From: Entoloma clypeatum | Lineage: Eukaryota > Basidiomycota > Agaricomycetes > Agaricales > Entolomataceae | Direction of reading: 5' to 3' | Assembly: GCA_963565915.1 (NCBI GenBank) | Contig: OY751491.1 | Coordinates: 2,480,001 to 2,544,000 of the forward strand | Length of the DNA stretch: 64,000 nt | In this document: positions 47,240 through 58,620 of the stretch, piece after piece | How positions within the stretch are numbered: the stretch's first letter is position 1 | How the letters are laid out: each line of letters begins with the position of its first letter | Program-made: the position numbers and the translations under genes | The notes under the pieces: model-generated | Database searches by the model: none | Seen by the model: only the letters and a program-made list of their open reading frames with translations | What the model was told of the DNA's origin: nothing

Positions 47240-49244
47240 TCATGCATTCTCCCAAAGTTGTTTAGTCAAGTTCCACACTTTGCTCATCCCTGCTCCTATA
47301 CTGTAACCATAGTATTGTCATAAAGACATTCATGGAGAGACAGGCGACTTACTTTGTATGTGCAACATCGTCTAATTTGACCCAGTTCGTTTGAGGCTTC
47401 AGGGGAGGGGGGGATATGCCCCCCTCTAAAATGACCCATTGAGGCCGATATGTCTTCTTTATGTGGGAGAAGATATGAACAACATCTTGGACAGGCTTGA
47501 TGAACTGCATTTGCAAAGCTGCGGAATCGCCTTTTTGAACATCGAGAGACACAGTCGTTTGGAGAAGTTCACGAAACAATGTGTTTGGTATCTTCTGTTG
47601 TGCACTGTGCGACAAGGTCTTCGAAACGTTTGCTGATGTAGGGAATTCATAAAGCCCTGCCAAAAGACCTACCGGGGAATACATTCAGCATCAGCAAACG
47701 CTGTGACAGGGAAGAGAACTTTCCTGCTTCAGGTCTTCGCACCATCAAAAACCATCTATTAACGTTCTCGATGCCCGACCGCCATTCAATTATGTTGACT
47801 ATATCCAATTCCTCCCGTGGTTTTTTGCGGTCGACTTTCATCGGATACGACATCACACCCGCACCGCCTTCCAATGGTTCACATAAAGTGCAAGCGTCCT
47901 CGATGTCAGGAATATCGCCTCTTGCCTAAGTATCCTTCAAACTTATTCAGTGAAATAGCCTTGAACGGGTGTTGGTTACCTTTGCTGTGGGTGTGGCAAC
48001 CGCAAGCGCTCGGCACCAAGGTCGAAGAGGACAGACCCCACAACCGGGATCACGTACCTTGCACACGGTGCTTCCGAGCTCGATTAGGGCCTGATTTATG
48101 TCTCCGGCATATCGCGTGTTCACCATCGAGTCTCCTTCATAATCAAGCGCGAAGTCTGCGGATCTATGGGGATCTAAATGGATATTGATTTAAACCGTAC
48201 ACTAGTGCAGGCTTTGGGTTAGCACCTTCTGTTCGAACCAAGTCAGTAGCCGCGATCCAAAGAATATCAAGCGTTGCTTTTGATTTCGGCGGGGCATGAA
48301 GAGCCAGAAATCTACTGAATAGTCTGTGGACATTGCCATCCAGCTGTCATTTTTGAAAAAAAGTATCAACAGGCTAGCCAGCATGAACATCGGAAAAGAA
48401 AGAACCTACGACGGGCACACGTTCCCCATAGGCTATAGAAGCAATCGCGCCAGCGCTATATCGACCAATACCAGGAATATTTGCTTCTAAATCTGCGGCA
48501 TTACCGGGAAGCTTCCCAGCGTGTTGTTTCATAGCCTTTTTAGCGCCCTCAAGAAGACGGCTCGCCCTTGAGTAATACCCCAGACCTTTCCACAGCGCAT
48601 TCACTTCATCGATGCTCGAAGTAGCCTAGATCTGCAAGGTGAGCGACCTTGTCAGATCCCAATGGCTTTTATAGACAAACCAAATGACGGATCGTAGGGA
48701 ACCTTCAAGGATGTAAGTTATGGTCAAACAGCGTTGGATAGACTCGGTCACGAACCTTTCCATCCAACGGATATAGTAGGGGATGACAGTTGCTACTTGA
48801 GTTTGTTGAAGCATAATTTCGGACACCCAAACCTAATGAACAGATTTCAATTGATTCTCATTTGAAAGTCGAAGCGGCTACTTCGTAGGCCCGCTGACCA
48901 CGCTCATCTGACCCCTGCGCGGGGTCGTAAGGTTTTCGCCAAGGCATACCACGAGACGCATGCACTCCAGAGTACCATTGCAGCAAGGCGGTTTGAATAG
49001 AGTCTGCTGACTGGATGACATGGGTAGATATCGAATGCAAGATGGAGGTGCCTCCAATGGTATTGGTATCAGATAATCCCGGGTTCCCAGCTGGCTGAGT
49101 AGTGTTCCTGCGCTTGTTCTTGTTTTTGGTTTTTTGTGCGAGACCTCTGTTTTTTTTAGCGCGCCGGGAGACATTCAGTTCGTAGTCCGAGCCACTGTAT
49201 TCCGAATCCAAGCTCACTTCCGAGAGACGTCGACGCTTTCCCAT
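47240..49244 (-). CDS. MUTYH: A/G-specific adenine DNA glycosylase (MutY homologue)
   Basis: Removes adenine mispaired with 8-oxoguanine. Start ATG 49244 with a basic leader ([11 protein letters not shown] ... RRAKKNRG) that looks like a nuclear signal. [19 protein letters not shown] and [20 protein letters not shown] (catalytic Glu) come first. [20 protein letters not shown] and the helix-hairpin-helix [20 protein letters not shown] follow. After an intron comes [14 protein letters not shown] with the catalytic Asp. The iron-sulfur cluster is C-x6-C-x2-C-x5-C in [17 protein letters not shown]. The C-terminal NUDIX-like 8-oxoG recognition domain has [13 protein letters not shown] and [10 protein letters not shown]. 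It ends [15 protein letters not shown]. All key residues present. About nine introns. Confidence 0.96.
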
Positions 49245-50078
49245 GAAGCTGTCGTGACAACCCTTGCTTGTCGAGGCGATTGTAACGGTTCAACGTTCAA
49301 CGTTTAATGAGCTGAGGTAGCCTGTGCGACGAAGTATGGTCCTGTGGACGCCACGTGCCACTGGCGAACTTAGCCATCCACCATATACTCGGTTGTCGCA
49401 AAAACTGTCAACTCCATGGCCTGTCCCGAAAATCGAGCCTCCAGTTGCAGGCGCAGCACCGTCTGCAAATCATAGCTTCCAGCCTGCTGGTATCACCTAT
49501 TTCCCAAAATCTCATCCGGCACGTCGTACTTAGCGGCGTATGATCGACAGTGGAACGAGAGAAACTCGACGTCGTCGTCTCATTTCTGCTGGCCCTCATG
49601 GACTTTCCCCTGGAACTGGGAATCTCTCAGCGAGACCTCTCTAGGCCTCACTGGAGACGTTGCTCTCGGCCGAGGGATTCTTTCATAACATCCTCCCCAA
49701 TGGGTTTCCTTTAAAAAACCCCGGACTCGATAATGCGACATGGGATCTCGAGCAATCCTCCCTCACTACCATGTGGACTACCCGCGAAGGCATGTCTCGT
49801 TCGTTTCGCCACCCAATCAAGGCTGAAACGATCGGGCATCATTTCCTGTCTCGTACAGCCCGTATTGATCTGGCTCTTCGAGAATGACGCCAATGACCCA
49901 GCGGGAAACTTCGAGACCGTCAACCAATTTTCTTTCCATTCGATTCTTGACTTCGAATGCCGCTGACATCAGAGGTGGTTGCTTTCGGTTTCATATCATT
50001 GGGAAAGATATCTGACTCCAGTACATCGATATTTAGCCTTGATTGAGATTGCATGACACTGACTCCAATACGCATCCA
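49245..50078. other. Gene-poor interval upstream of MutY gene
   Basis: About 830 bp with only short frames that resemble nothing known. Part must be the MutY promoter. No RNA gene recognised. Confidence 0.45.
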
Positions 50079-50348
50079 TCACCCCGTTTTTGTACCAGTT
50101 CCTGTCCCAGAGCTGGTTGTTGTCGCGACCCTCCAAGTTTCCTTCTTGCCCCGCATAGCCTTTTCGATGAATGTGCCCATCATTTCTTTGAATTCTGGCG
50201 TTTTAGCACAGCCTAGCACTTGAATATCACCTCTCGACTTTGCTTGCAATACAAGTACGCTATAACTATGACAATAGATGTCCATGTATATTGGCGTGGA
50301 TCGACGCTTGGGAGATAATTTGGCAGGAACTGGATTCAAAACCTTCAT
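50079..50348 (-). CDS. Small unknown protein
   Basis: An 89-residue intronless frame, start ATG 50348, divergent from the ERV29 gene (start 50440). The middle reads SYSVLVLQAKSRGDIQVLG and KTPEFKEMMGTFIEKAMRGK, with an amphipathic helix look, and the tail is Thr/Gly/Ser-rich (SSGTGTGTKTG). A weak likeness to the C-terminal helix of SRP14 was considered but not supported. No signal peptide or membrane helix. Its short divergent spacing and biased composition favour a real gene, but nothing more can be said. Confidence 0.4.
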   Translation of the reverse strand: MKVLNPVPAKLSPKRRSTPIYMDIYCHSYSVLVLQAKSRGDIQVLGCAKTPEFKEMMGTFIEKAMRGKKETWRVATTTSSGTGTGTKTG

Positions 50349-50439
50349 AATAAATTCCGATCACTGTGTTTTATGACGCTGATATAAGCAATCGCCACGT
50401 CGTGCCAGCTTGTGAGCACTCTCACCTCCATCCACCATC

Positions 50440-51679
50440 ATGTCCTCAAGAATCAGCATTGCTCGTCCTCAGCAGCACACCTACAATGCAGACCCCCACG
50501 GTCTGTCGAACTCGCGACCGGCTGCAGGATACCGCGCCGCCAACCCAGACGACCCGATCGAAAAGCTCAAGGCGTTCAGCCAACAAGTTGAGGACAGCAT
50601 CGAAATTTATTCGCAACCTTTGAAACCCCATCTGCCGGCCATTGGGCGTTTCTTGATAGTTGTCACCTTCCTGGAGGACGCGCTGCGAATCGTCACTCAG
50701 TGGAGCGATCAGCTGTGGTACTTGCAACAGTGAGTATTCTCGATGCCGCCTCGGTCTTCTGCTAGCTCATGACTCGTAACCTATACAGACATCGGAAATT
50801 CCCTTGGGGTCTCTCACATCTATTCCTCATTGTCAACGTTGTGGTGAGTCATTAATGTTACCACTCCTAATAGCGCTCCATTCATCTTCCTTAGACTATG
50901 TTGGGTGGTTCTGGCTCCGTCATTCTCAAACGCTACACCGAATACGCGGTTGCTGGTCTCCTCAGTGTTGTCGTCATCCAAGGATTTGGCTATGGTCTCA
51001 TCTTCGACCTTAACTTCTTCTTGCGCAATTTGAGCGTTATTGGCGGTCTTTTCATGGTGTTCAGTGACTCGATGGTATCCAGAAAGGCGCTATTCGCGGG
51101 ATTGCCTTCTATTAGCGAGACAGATCGCAAAAAATAGTATGTCATCTTGCAATTAGACCAGCTAATTATGCTCATGCCATCCCTTAGCTTCCTCCTTGCA
51201 GGACGCATCCTTTTGATTTTCCTTTTCCTCGGTTTCATCCTTCAGGGTGAATGGAGCATTGCACGGGTACTTGTATCCGTCATTGGTCTTGCTGCTTGTG
51301 TCATGGTCGCTGTTGGGTTCAAAGCCAAGTGGTCCGCCGCATTCCTCGTACTTGTATTGAGCACCTTCAACGTGTTTGCAAACAACTGGTGGAGCGTGCA
51401 CTCACAACATCCCCAACGCGATTTCCTGAAGTACGTTATTTTTTCCGACTTATTCCTTGTAATTTCTAATCAATGGTTGTCAGGTATGACTTCTTCCAGA
51501 CTCTCTGTCAGTGTCATGTTTCGTTCACCTTCCCTCGATCTCACACTTCCTTTAGCCATTGTTGGGGGTCTAATTCTTTTGGTTAACATGGGTCCCGGTA
51601 TGTGCACACTGAGGAAATTTGCTATTACTCATTCGAGACAGGCGGACTCTCCGTGGACGAGAAGAAGAAAACGTATTAG
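50440..51679 (+). CDS. ERV29: ER cargo receptor Erv29/Surf4
   Basis: Multi-pass membrane receptor that packs soluble secretory cargo into COPII vesicles. Start ATG 50440 (MSSRISIARPQQHTYN). SURF4 blocks: DPIEKLKAFSQQVEDSIEIY, LPAIGRFLIVVTFLEDALRI, VTQWSDQLWYLQQHRKFPWG, then VIQGFGYGLIFDLNFFLRNL and SVIGGLFMVFSDSMVSRK. FLLAGRILLIFLFLGFILQG, NNWWSVHSQHPQRDFLKYDF and FFQTLSIVGGLILLVNMGPG complete it. About seven membrane helices. It ends DEKKKTY, so the last four residues KKTY form a KKxx COPI retrieval signal, as expected for a cycling ER receptor. Six introns; full length for the family. Confidence 0.95.
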
Positions 51680-51883
51680 GGGAATGGGGAGAGTTTCACA
51701 CCGACCTTGTAGGCCGAGAGTACCATTACCAGAGACATCAACGCTTTGCTATTATTCGGCGTGATGTGTATTTATGCTTTCCTGCACATAAAACATTTCT
51801 ATAATGGCACCTTGTGAACGCCCACTTCTGAAATTTTGTGTGCAATGACATAAGCATCTTCTCCCTCACTCGACCACTCGGAC

Positions 51884-54379
51884 ATGGTGACTGATGTGAA
51901 GGTCTACACCGTCAATGGCGCAACAGCGGGGTCATCATCCTCTTTACCAGACTGGCTGACCCGGAAGCGTGCAACGTCAAAAGCGCGAGGAAAGCGCGCG
52001 ATTCGTGAGCATTTCGAGGGCACAATAGAGCTCATCCAAGGCTTCGAGTTTCCTGAGGCCAGTAACCGCATAAAAACCACTCGTGACGGACACCATGTCA
52101 TCGCGACTGGGACATATAAGCCGCAGATGCGGGTATGGGACCTGGATCAGCTTTCGTTGAAATTTGAGCGGCACTCCGACGCCGAAAACGTTGATTTCGT
52201 TGTACGTGAGTCACTGGACAGTGGTGTTCGTCTTGACACCGATGCTGAAGATGTAAATACTCTAGATTTTGGCTGACGACTGGACAAAGTCAATACATCT
52301 CCAAACCGACCGGACGATTGAGCTACACACGCAGGGCGGTTTCCATTATCGAACACGAATACCTCGCTTCGGCCGTTCTCTTGCTTACCACTTCTCTTCC
52401 TGTGACGCTTATTGTAGTGCGTCTGGTAATGAAGTATACCGACTCAACCTCGACCAAGGACGATTTATGGCTCCGCTGGTTCTCAAAAGCGAGGACGGAT
52501 CAGACGATATTCCAGGCGTGAATGTAATCAACATCAACCCCGCACACCAACTATTGGGATTCGGCGTTGAAGGGGATGGCACAACGCAATTTTGGGATCC
52601 GCGTTCACGGTCCAGTGTTGGAATATTGAAACTTCCGAGGACGAAAATGTTGCCGCCGGGGATTGATACCAGTCTTTCTGTGACGGCAATCTCATCCAGG
52701 GCGGATGGTCTCTCCTATGCCATTGGAACGTCCACGGGTCACACGCTGTTGTACGATATTCGCGCGGCCCAGCCATATGCGATTAAAGACCAGGGCTATG
52801 GTCTTCCTGTCAAGAACCTCTCCTGGATCGAAGGAGGAAGTAGGATGGCGGGTGATGGAATGGTTATCAGTGCTGACAAAAAAGTAATCAAAATATGGGA
52901 TCGAAACACTGTAGGTCTTCGTCTTTGAGGCATATAAATGGCTTACCCAGTGTTTGGAACATCGTTGCAGCCCTCCACAAATTTTGCATCGATCACTCCA
53001 GCTAATGACCTCAATGACCTCCATCATATTCCTGGGAGTGGATTGCTCATGACCGCCAACGAAGGAATACAGATGGCTACATACTACATCCCGCAATTAG
53101 GCCCAGCTCCTCGATGGGCGAGCTTCTTAGAAAATATCACCGAAGAGATGGAAGATCAAACAACACGTTCAGTGTACGAGGACTACAAGTTCGTGGAGAG
53201 GACGGAGCTGAAAACGTGAGTCCTTGCGTTCACAACTTCAGGAAGAAGGCCCGTTGATTGTCACCCAGTCTCGCATTGGATTATCTCGTCGGAACACCCA
53301 TGCTCAAACCATACATGCATGGATACTTTGTCTCACTTAAACTTTATGATGCTGCTCGCCTGATTTCCAATCCTTTCGCCTATGCTGAGCATCGCGAGAA
53401 GATGGTCCGCGAAAAGATGGACAAAATGGCTGAGACCCGTATACGCTCCAAGAAGGAAGCTAAAGTTAAAGTCAACAAGGCTCTGGCGGAGAAGATCCTT
53501 AGGGAGGAAGACAAGGCCAGGAAGAGAGAAGACAGGAAGCAAAAAAAGGCAGCAGCGAAAGAAGATGAATCTATGGACATTGATGACAATGTCGAGGCAG
53601 TGGCAGCCTCTGGTGCGACGAGTCTATTGAATGATCCGCGATTCGCCAAGGTCTTCGAGAACCCCGAATTCGCAATTGACGAAAACAGCAGAGAGTATGC
53701 CCTTTTGAACCCGTCGGCGGCGGCGCAGAAGCGGAATGGGACCAGGGGCAAGACGGCTGTCGAAGAGGAAGAGGAAGAGAGCGACAAGTTCTCTTCGGAT
53801 GGCTTGGGCGAGAGTGGGGATGAAAGCAGCGGTGATAGCAGCGATGCTGGAGGTTCGTGTTTCTACTGGGTTAATTTCAATTGCTTGCTCAGACGTCTGT
53901 GTCTCTTAGAACTCACGAAGTTCGATCCTCGCACGCGACCCGGGCAGAAGAACGTTCGCGCTGAGGAGGCATATAAACGGACGCGTGAACAAAACCGTAT
54001 GGCTAACGTCGACTTGGTTCCGATGCGCACGAACGGTGTCGGAGCCGGTGACAGAAATGCTACTTTCGGCCAACAACGACAGCGACCGACTAGCAACAAG
54101 AAATCGTCTTCAAATCTTCGTCAAACTTCTGACATTGCTATGGAGATGAGTTGGGTGCCCTCGACTGGCGCGGTAGATGCCGAGGATAGGCTGGTCGCTG
54201 GGGGTCAGCCTCCAAAAAGGAGCAAGATGAAGCGGCATGGGGTTGAGTCATTTGGCGCGGGTATGGAAAAGGGAGGGGAAGACTGGACCACCGAGATGGG
54301 TGAGAGCGAGCGAAAAGGCAGAACAAAGAGGAGACAAGGTATCAGAAGCGGGAGTAAAAATGTGTTCCGTAAAATGTAG
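51884..54379 (+). CDS. ENP2: Ribosome biogenesis protein Enp2/NOL10 (WD40)
   Basis: Nucleolar WD40 protein of the small-subunit processome. Start ATG 51884 (MVTDVKVYTVNGATAGSSSS, LPDWLTRKRA). WD-repeat part: HFEGTIELIQGFEFPEASNR, GHHVIATGTYKPQMRVWDLD, HYRTRIPRFGRSLAYHFSSC, DAYCSASGNEVYRLNLDQGR, FGVEGDGTTQFWDPRSRSSV and VISADKKVIKIWDRNT. Then the NOL10 hallmark region YYIPQLGPAPRWASFLENIT, LALDYLVGTPMLKPYMHGYF and LNDPRFAKVFENPEFAIDEN. The C-terminus is Lys-rich coiled coil plus acidic stretch (EEEEEESDK) and basic tail (GRTKRRQGIRSGSKNVFRKM). About five introns. Confidence 0.96.
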
Positions 54380-54521
54380 TTGCTCATATATTTCAGTGTA
54401 TTCTTCATGAGTTCGTCATCTCGATATTCAAATGCTGTTAATTCATACAAGTACAGTGGATAGAGGAGATCATATTCATGTTCTGTACAAAATAATGTAT
54501 AACCGTAATATGATAAGGTGT

Positions 54522-56058
54522 TCAGGGCCTTACGACGACTTTCACGGCTTCCTTGCTATTCATCTTATCCAGTGCTTTCTGATACTCTTTGACAGTGAAC
54601 TCATCGGTGACCTGGCATTCCGTTGATCGGTCTGTAGACACGGATAGACGAAAGATCTCACCATGCCTTTGACTCGGACTTTGCCACTATCTAGATAGGA
54701 AACAGCACGAGGAAAGCAATGTGTTTGTGCGAAGGAACCGATGATCTAAAGACACCTGAGAAGTGTTCACGGATAAAGTGTTGAAGGGTAGGCTGACCCG
54801 AATCTCGTCCCCGAAGATTTTGGAAGGTGACCAATGAACTAAGGCATCATTGGAGTAGACACCGTAAATCATCAAGGTGCCGCCTCTACGAACGTAGTTT
54901 ATGGCATCGTTAGCTACTTTTTCGGAGCCTGTAGCTTCAACCTGAAGCTGATGAACAGGCCTGGAAGCGAACATACAGGAACCAATACTTACAACAATGT
55001 CGAAGCCGTATGGATTCGTTTCCCTGAGTTGCGCCCACTGTGCTTCGGGATTGCTCCTGTCCAGTTCCACATACTCATCCGCACAATCGAGTTTTCGGGC
55101 AACTTGCGTCTTGATGCCTTTATTTGCCGCGATAACCACCTTGGAGGCCCCATTTAGCTTCAAAAGCTGCGCCAATATCAGTCCTGTGGGTTATCGTAAG
55201 AAGAAGTGTTGACCATTGAGTGGTCGGGAAAGTTACCTGTTGGGCCTGCACCAAGTATCAGCACTTCAACGCCAGGAGGAGCGTTTAGCTTGTCGAGGCC
55301 ATGAATAGCACAAGCAGCTGGCTCTATCAGGGTGGCTTCCTCATCACTGAGATTGTGTATTTTATATACTTTCTTGCTTTCACTGCGGTATATGTCAGGA
55401 AGTCACGCCCACTTTCAGATTGTTCAGTGGAGACTCACACGACAACGTATTCCGCAAATCCCCCTGGCAACGTTACACCCAAACTATCGAAGTTTTCACA
55501 AAGCAAGGCTTGTCCGCGACGACAATAAAAGCAGGAATCACACTTCAAATAGGTGAGGTTCTGTCCAAAAGTATCAAAGACGTGCTCACCAAAACAGTAG
55601 GGTCCGCAACACAGCGATCGCCGATCGCGAAGCCTTCGACAGACTTGCCGAAGGCAGCAATAGTACCGACAAATTCGTGTCCAGGAATGAGCTTTTGAGA
55701 TGGATAAGCCAGATTGTGATAAACTGATGATCATGCTCGCCGGAAATTTTCCGATGAACTCTCCCTGATTTTTCAAGTCAACTTCGAGAGGACGGTTGTC
55801 AAATCGAAGGCGTGGACGAACCACGGCAAGATGTTGGTCAGTTCCACAAATTCCGCAACATGTTACTATCAATCCGTCAGTCGACAGTCCTCGGTCATAA
55901 TACTTGTAATAACCCTTGATAAGGACTTGGTCATCGGACACTTGTGGGATTGGGGCGGTAACAATCTCGAGATTCCAAGGCTGGGCAAGATGAAATTAGG
56001 ACTTGACGAAGATGGACTAATGGGCGAATGTTACGGCGTGATAGCAGACGGCGTGCAT
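54522..56058 (-). CDS. Zinc-dependent medium-chain dehydrogenase, copy 2
   Basis: Paralogue of 29479-31043 on the same strand 25 kb away. Start ATG 56058 (MHAVCYHA), intron, then [29 protein letters not shown] is the catalytic zinc site, then [20 protein letters not shown] and [11 protein letters not shown]. Structural zinc site [20 protein letters not shown], then [16 protein letters not shown] and [40 protein letters not shown] and the ending EAVKVVVRP follow. Intron count and positions resemble copy 1 but not all match; an intron after DIVV splits the 'VEATG' region here. Frame is intact. Divergent from the RBR ligase gene, 195 bp apart. Substrate undecided (sorbitol/arabinitol-type). Confidence 0.9.
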
Positions 56059-56253
56059 CGCTGACGTGAAGGTTTGGTAGGGAACTGTAATGATAAGATT
56101 CTTATGCTACTCGGGGTCGTGGACCAGAGCAGTTCCAGCCTCGGGAACGAGGAACGGGTCCTAACCTGTCTTCAAAACGGGGATAAGATCCTTGCATTCT
56201 AGTATGACAACTTACCTACACAAATACAGGTAAATCTGCTTCTAATCACCGCG

Positions 56254-58560
56254 ATGGCCATCGCGGCGGTTGGGGAAAACCTCCAAAGCGAGCAACTCAT
56301 TGCTCAACTCCTAGAGAACGACCTTCTCTTGCTCCAATCATTCAACCAAGCGGAAAAGCTCCAGCTTGAACAAGTCCTGGTCGCGTCCTCAGCGGCACAG
56401 GAACGTGATCACTCAACCAATCTTGAGACATCCGTGGATGCCGACGTGGGCTTAGCGTTCGAGCTTTATGTGGCGGACGCGAGGATCAGCAATGACGCGG
56501 CATACGCGCAAGAGGTACAAACCGAGGCCAATGTGAGAGGCACTTTGGATCATCAGTATGCTCTGAAGCTCGCGGCGGCGGAAAGGTAAGGATGCGTGGA
56601 TTTCTCCACGCACGCGACCTAGGTCCTCATGATCTTAGAAAATCTAATTTTGATGCACTATTTGCGCGGAAGTTGCAAGAGTACGACAATGACGGGAGAG
56701 ACATCGACCAAGTTATCGATGCAGAAAGGTAGGTTCGATCGTGATTTGTCTATCGTCGAGTAATCCGCCCCCTCCTATTTTCCACTAGCGTTTTGGGCAC
56801 AAAATCAATGTTGGATCTCACCGCAGATGACACAGGTGTCAAAGACCATGATGGCGGTATGTATAGTTTGTCAGTGATCCCTTTCACAACTGAACGATGA
56901 GCAGGGCGGACAGCCGAAACAAAATCGGTGCATCTTAACCTCAAAGGAAAGGCGCGTCAACTCAACTCCGCAGGTCAGAAGGCCCAGGTAAATAGTTGTG
57001 GAAGACATTAACCTTCTTTTAGTAATCCCCGACGAGGGAGATGACGAAGAGGCTATGAATTCCTCCTATCCGACATGCGGCATCTGCCTCGACGTCTTCC
57101 TTGCTGTACGCTCACCATATACTGTGTCTCTCGCTGCAAACTCTTCCGCTCGCCTTCCTTATGGACTTCGTTTACCCTGCCCACAAGAACATGGGTATTG
57201 TATCTTCTGCTTGACATCTTATATCCAGAGCAAGTTGGACCCCGATGGGAAGGGGGTAGGAAGGTCGATCGTCTTCCCCATCAGGTGTCCCGAATGTCCG
57301 CTTGATGTCTGGGTCGACGGTATATCGGACGAAGTCGCCGAAAGGGTGCTTGGTGAGAGCGGGATGGTCCCATGGGTCAGTTTATCTCTACATCCTAAAT
57401 ATCTATTGTTTATCAGAGAATTCTCCTGCAACAGCATCATCAAAGAATTCTCGACTCGGTTCCTCGCCTTTTCTGCCCAAATCCGAAATGTTCCTTGCTC
57501 GTGGAAGCAGATGAGGACAGTGAAGAGCCGCATGCGATGTGTCCCGGATGTCAACAACTCATGTGTGTGCCTTGTCGGGCCCGTTGGCATTTCGGTGCGA
57601 TGATGTATAACCCGTTTGAAAGACTCCACTGACAGACAGGAAACTCAGGGCTTAGCTGTGAAGCCTATAAGGTATGTACTGCGTCAAATAGTAATCACCT
57701 GTGCTGAATTTGTTGAAGGCTCTTCCTCTCGACGAAAGGTCCCCCGAAGATCGGGCCGTTCTAGAGTTAGCTAAAGTATGTGTGCCTCAGCATTCTCTGT
57801 ACGTAAATTCAAAGTAATGTCTTCACAGGCGGAGCAATGGAGACGTTGCCCAAACTGCGCCGTAAGTCTCTGCGAATAATCTTAATCTTTTACTTTCTAC
57901 GAGCTTTGTCAGGTCATCGTTGAACATATCTCGGGTTGCAACCACATGACTTGTCGATGTGGTTTCCATTTCTGTTTCAAATGCGGATGTCGGTTCCTAG
58001 TGTTGGTCTGATTATATTGAATGCTCACGAGGTTCCACCCAGCTCCGACGACGAAGGAGGGCAGGTGCAAACGCAAACCGCCTTGCGAGTTATGGGACGA
58101 AGACATGCTACTAGAAGAGAATGAAAGAGCCAGGCATAGGCCTCTCAATGCTCCCCCTCCCCCGGTCATTGAACAACCTGTCTATGCACGCGACCATGCA
58201 GCACCATTACCTGCACGGCGGGTTGTGCACCCTCCCGCAGAAGATTTGGCTTGGATGACCGATCCCGGTGAGCCCATATTCCTTTGTCCGATAACGCATT
58301 ATCAATTAAGGACATTAGGTGTGTTGTGCGCAAGACATTGGTTCACGAATGGCATGATCAATAATCTGACGTGTGGTTACTGTAACCAAGCTCTAAACTC
58401 GCTGGCGGATCTACGGTACCATCTTTTACATGTCCGGCACCACCCTGTATATGCGTGCTGCGGAAGGTTCTTCAAACACCGAGCGGATTTCGAACGACAT
58501 GAGGTGTCGATGACATGGAGGTTTGGTGGAAGACACAGTTATCAGATAGTCCGTGAATGA
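56254..58560 (+). CDS. RBR-type (RING-IBR-RING) E3 ubiquitin ligase with C-terminal C2H2-like fingers
   Basis: RBR ligases pass ubiquitin through a RING2 cysteine. Start ATG 56254; residues 1-200 are helical and Leu/Gln-rich (LIAQLLENDLLLLQSFNQAE). RING1: CGICLDVF then an insertion, CPQEHGYCIFCLTSYIQSKL and RCPECPLDVWVDG. IBR region: MCPGCQQLMCVPCRARWHFG. RING2: RRCPNCAVIVEHISGCNHMT then CRCGFHFCFKCG, where the Cys of GCNHM is the expected catalytic residue. Next EGRCKRKPPCELWDEDMLLE. The tail has CGYCNQALNSLADLRYHLLH and CCGRFFKHRADFERH, resembling C2H2 fingers, beyond the usual RBR. Eight or more introns; the one before SPTTKEGRC ends in CCCAG. The stop lies 60 bp before the LYS2 start. Confidence 0.9.
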
Positions 58561-58620
58561 CATAAGCTGTCGTAGTCAGATAAAATAGCAGCTGGATCGA
58601 GCTCAGCGTTGTCGACGACG

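Noticed and set aside
50079..50348. Assignment of the small ORF to SRP14
   Set aside because: Only the helical C-terminal part vaguely resembles it, and there is no room upstream for the SRP14 N-terminal half.
58609..58620. Upstream TTG start for LYS2
   Set aside because: A normal ATG is four codons downstream, and non-ATG initiation is unnecessary.
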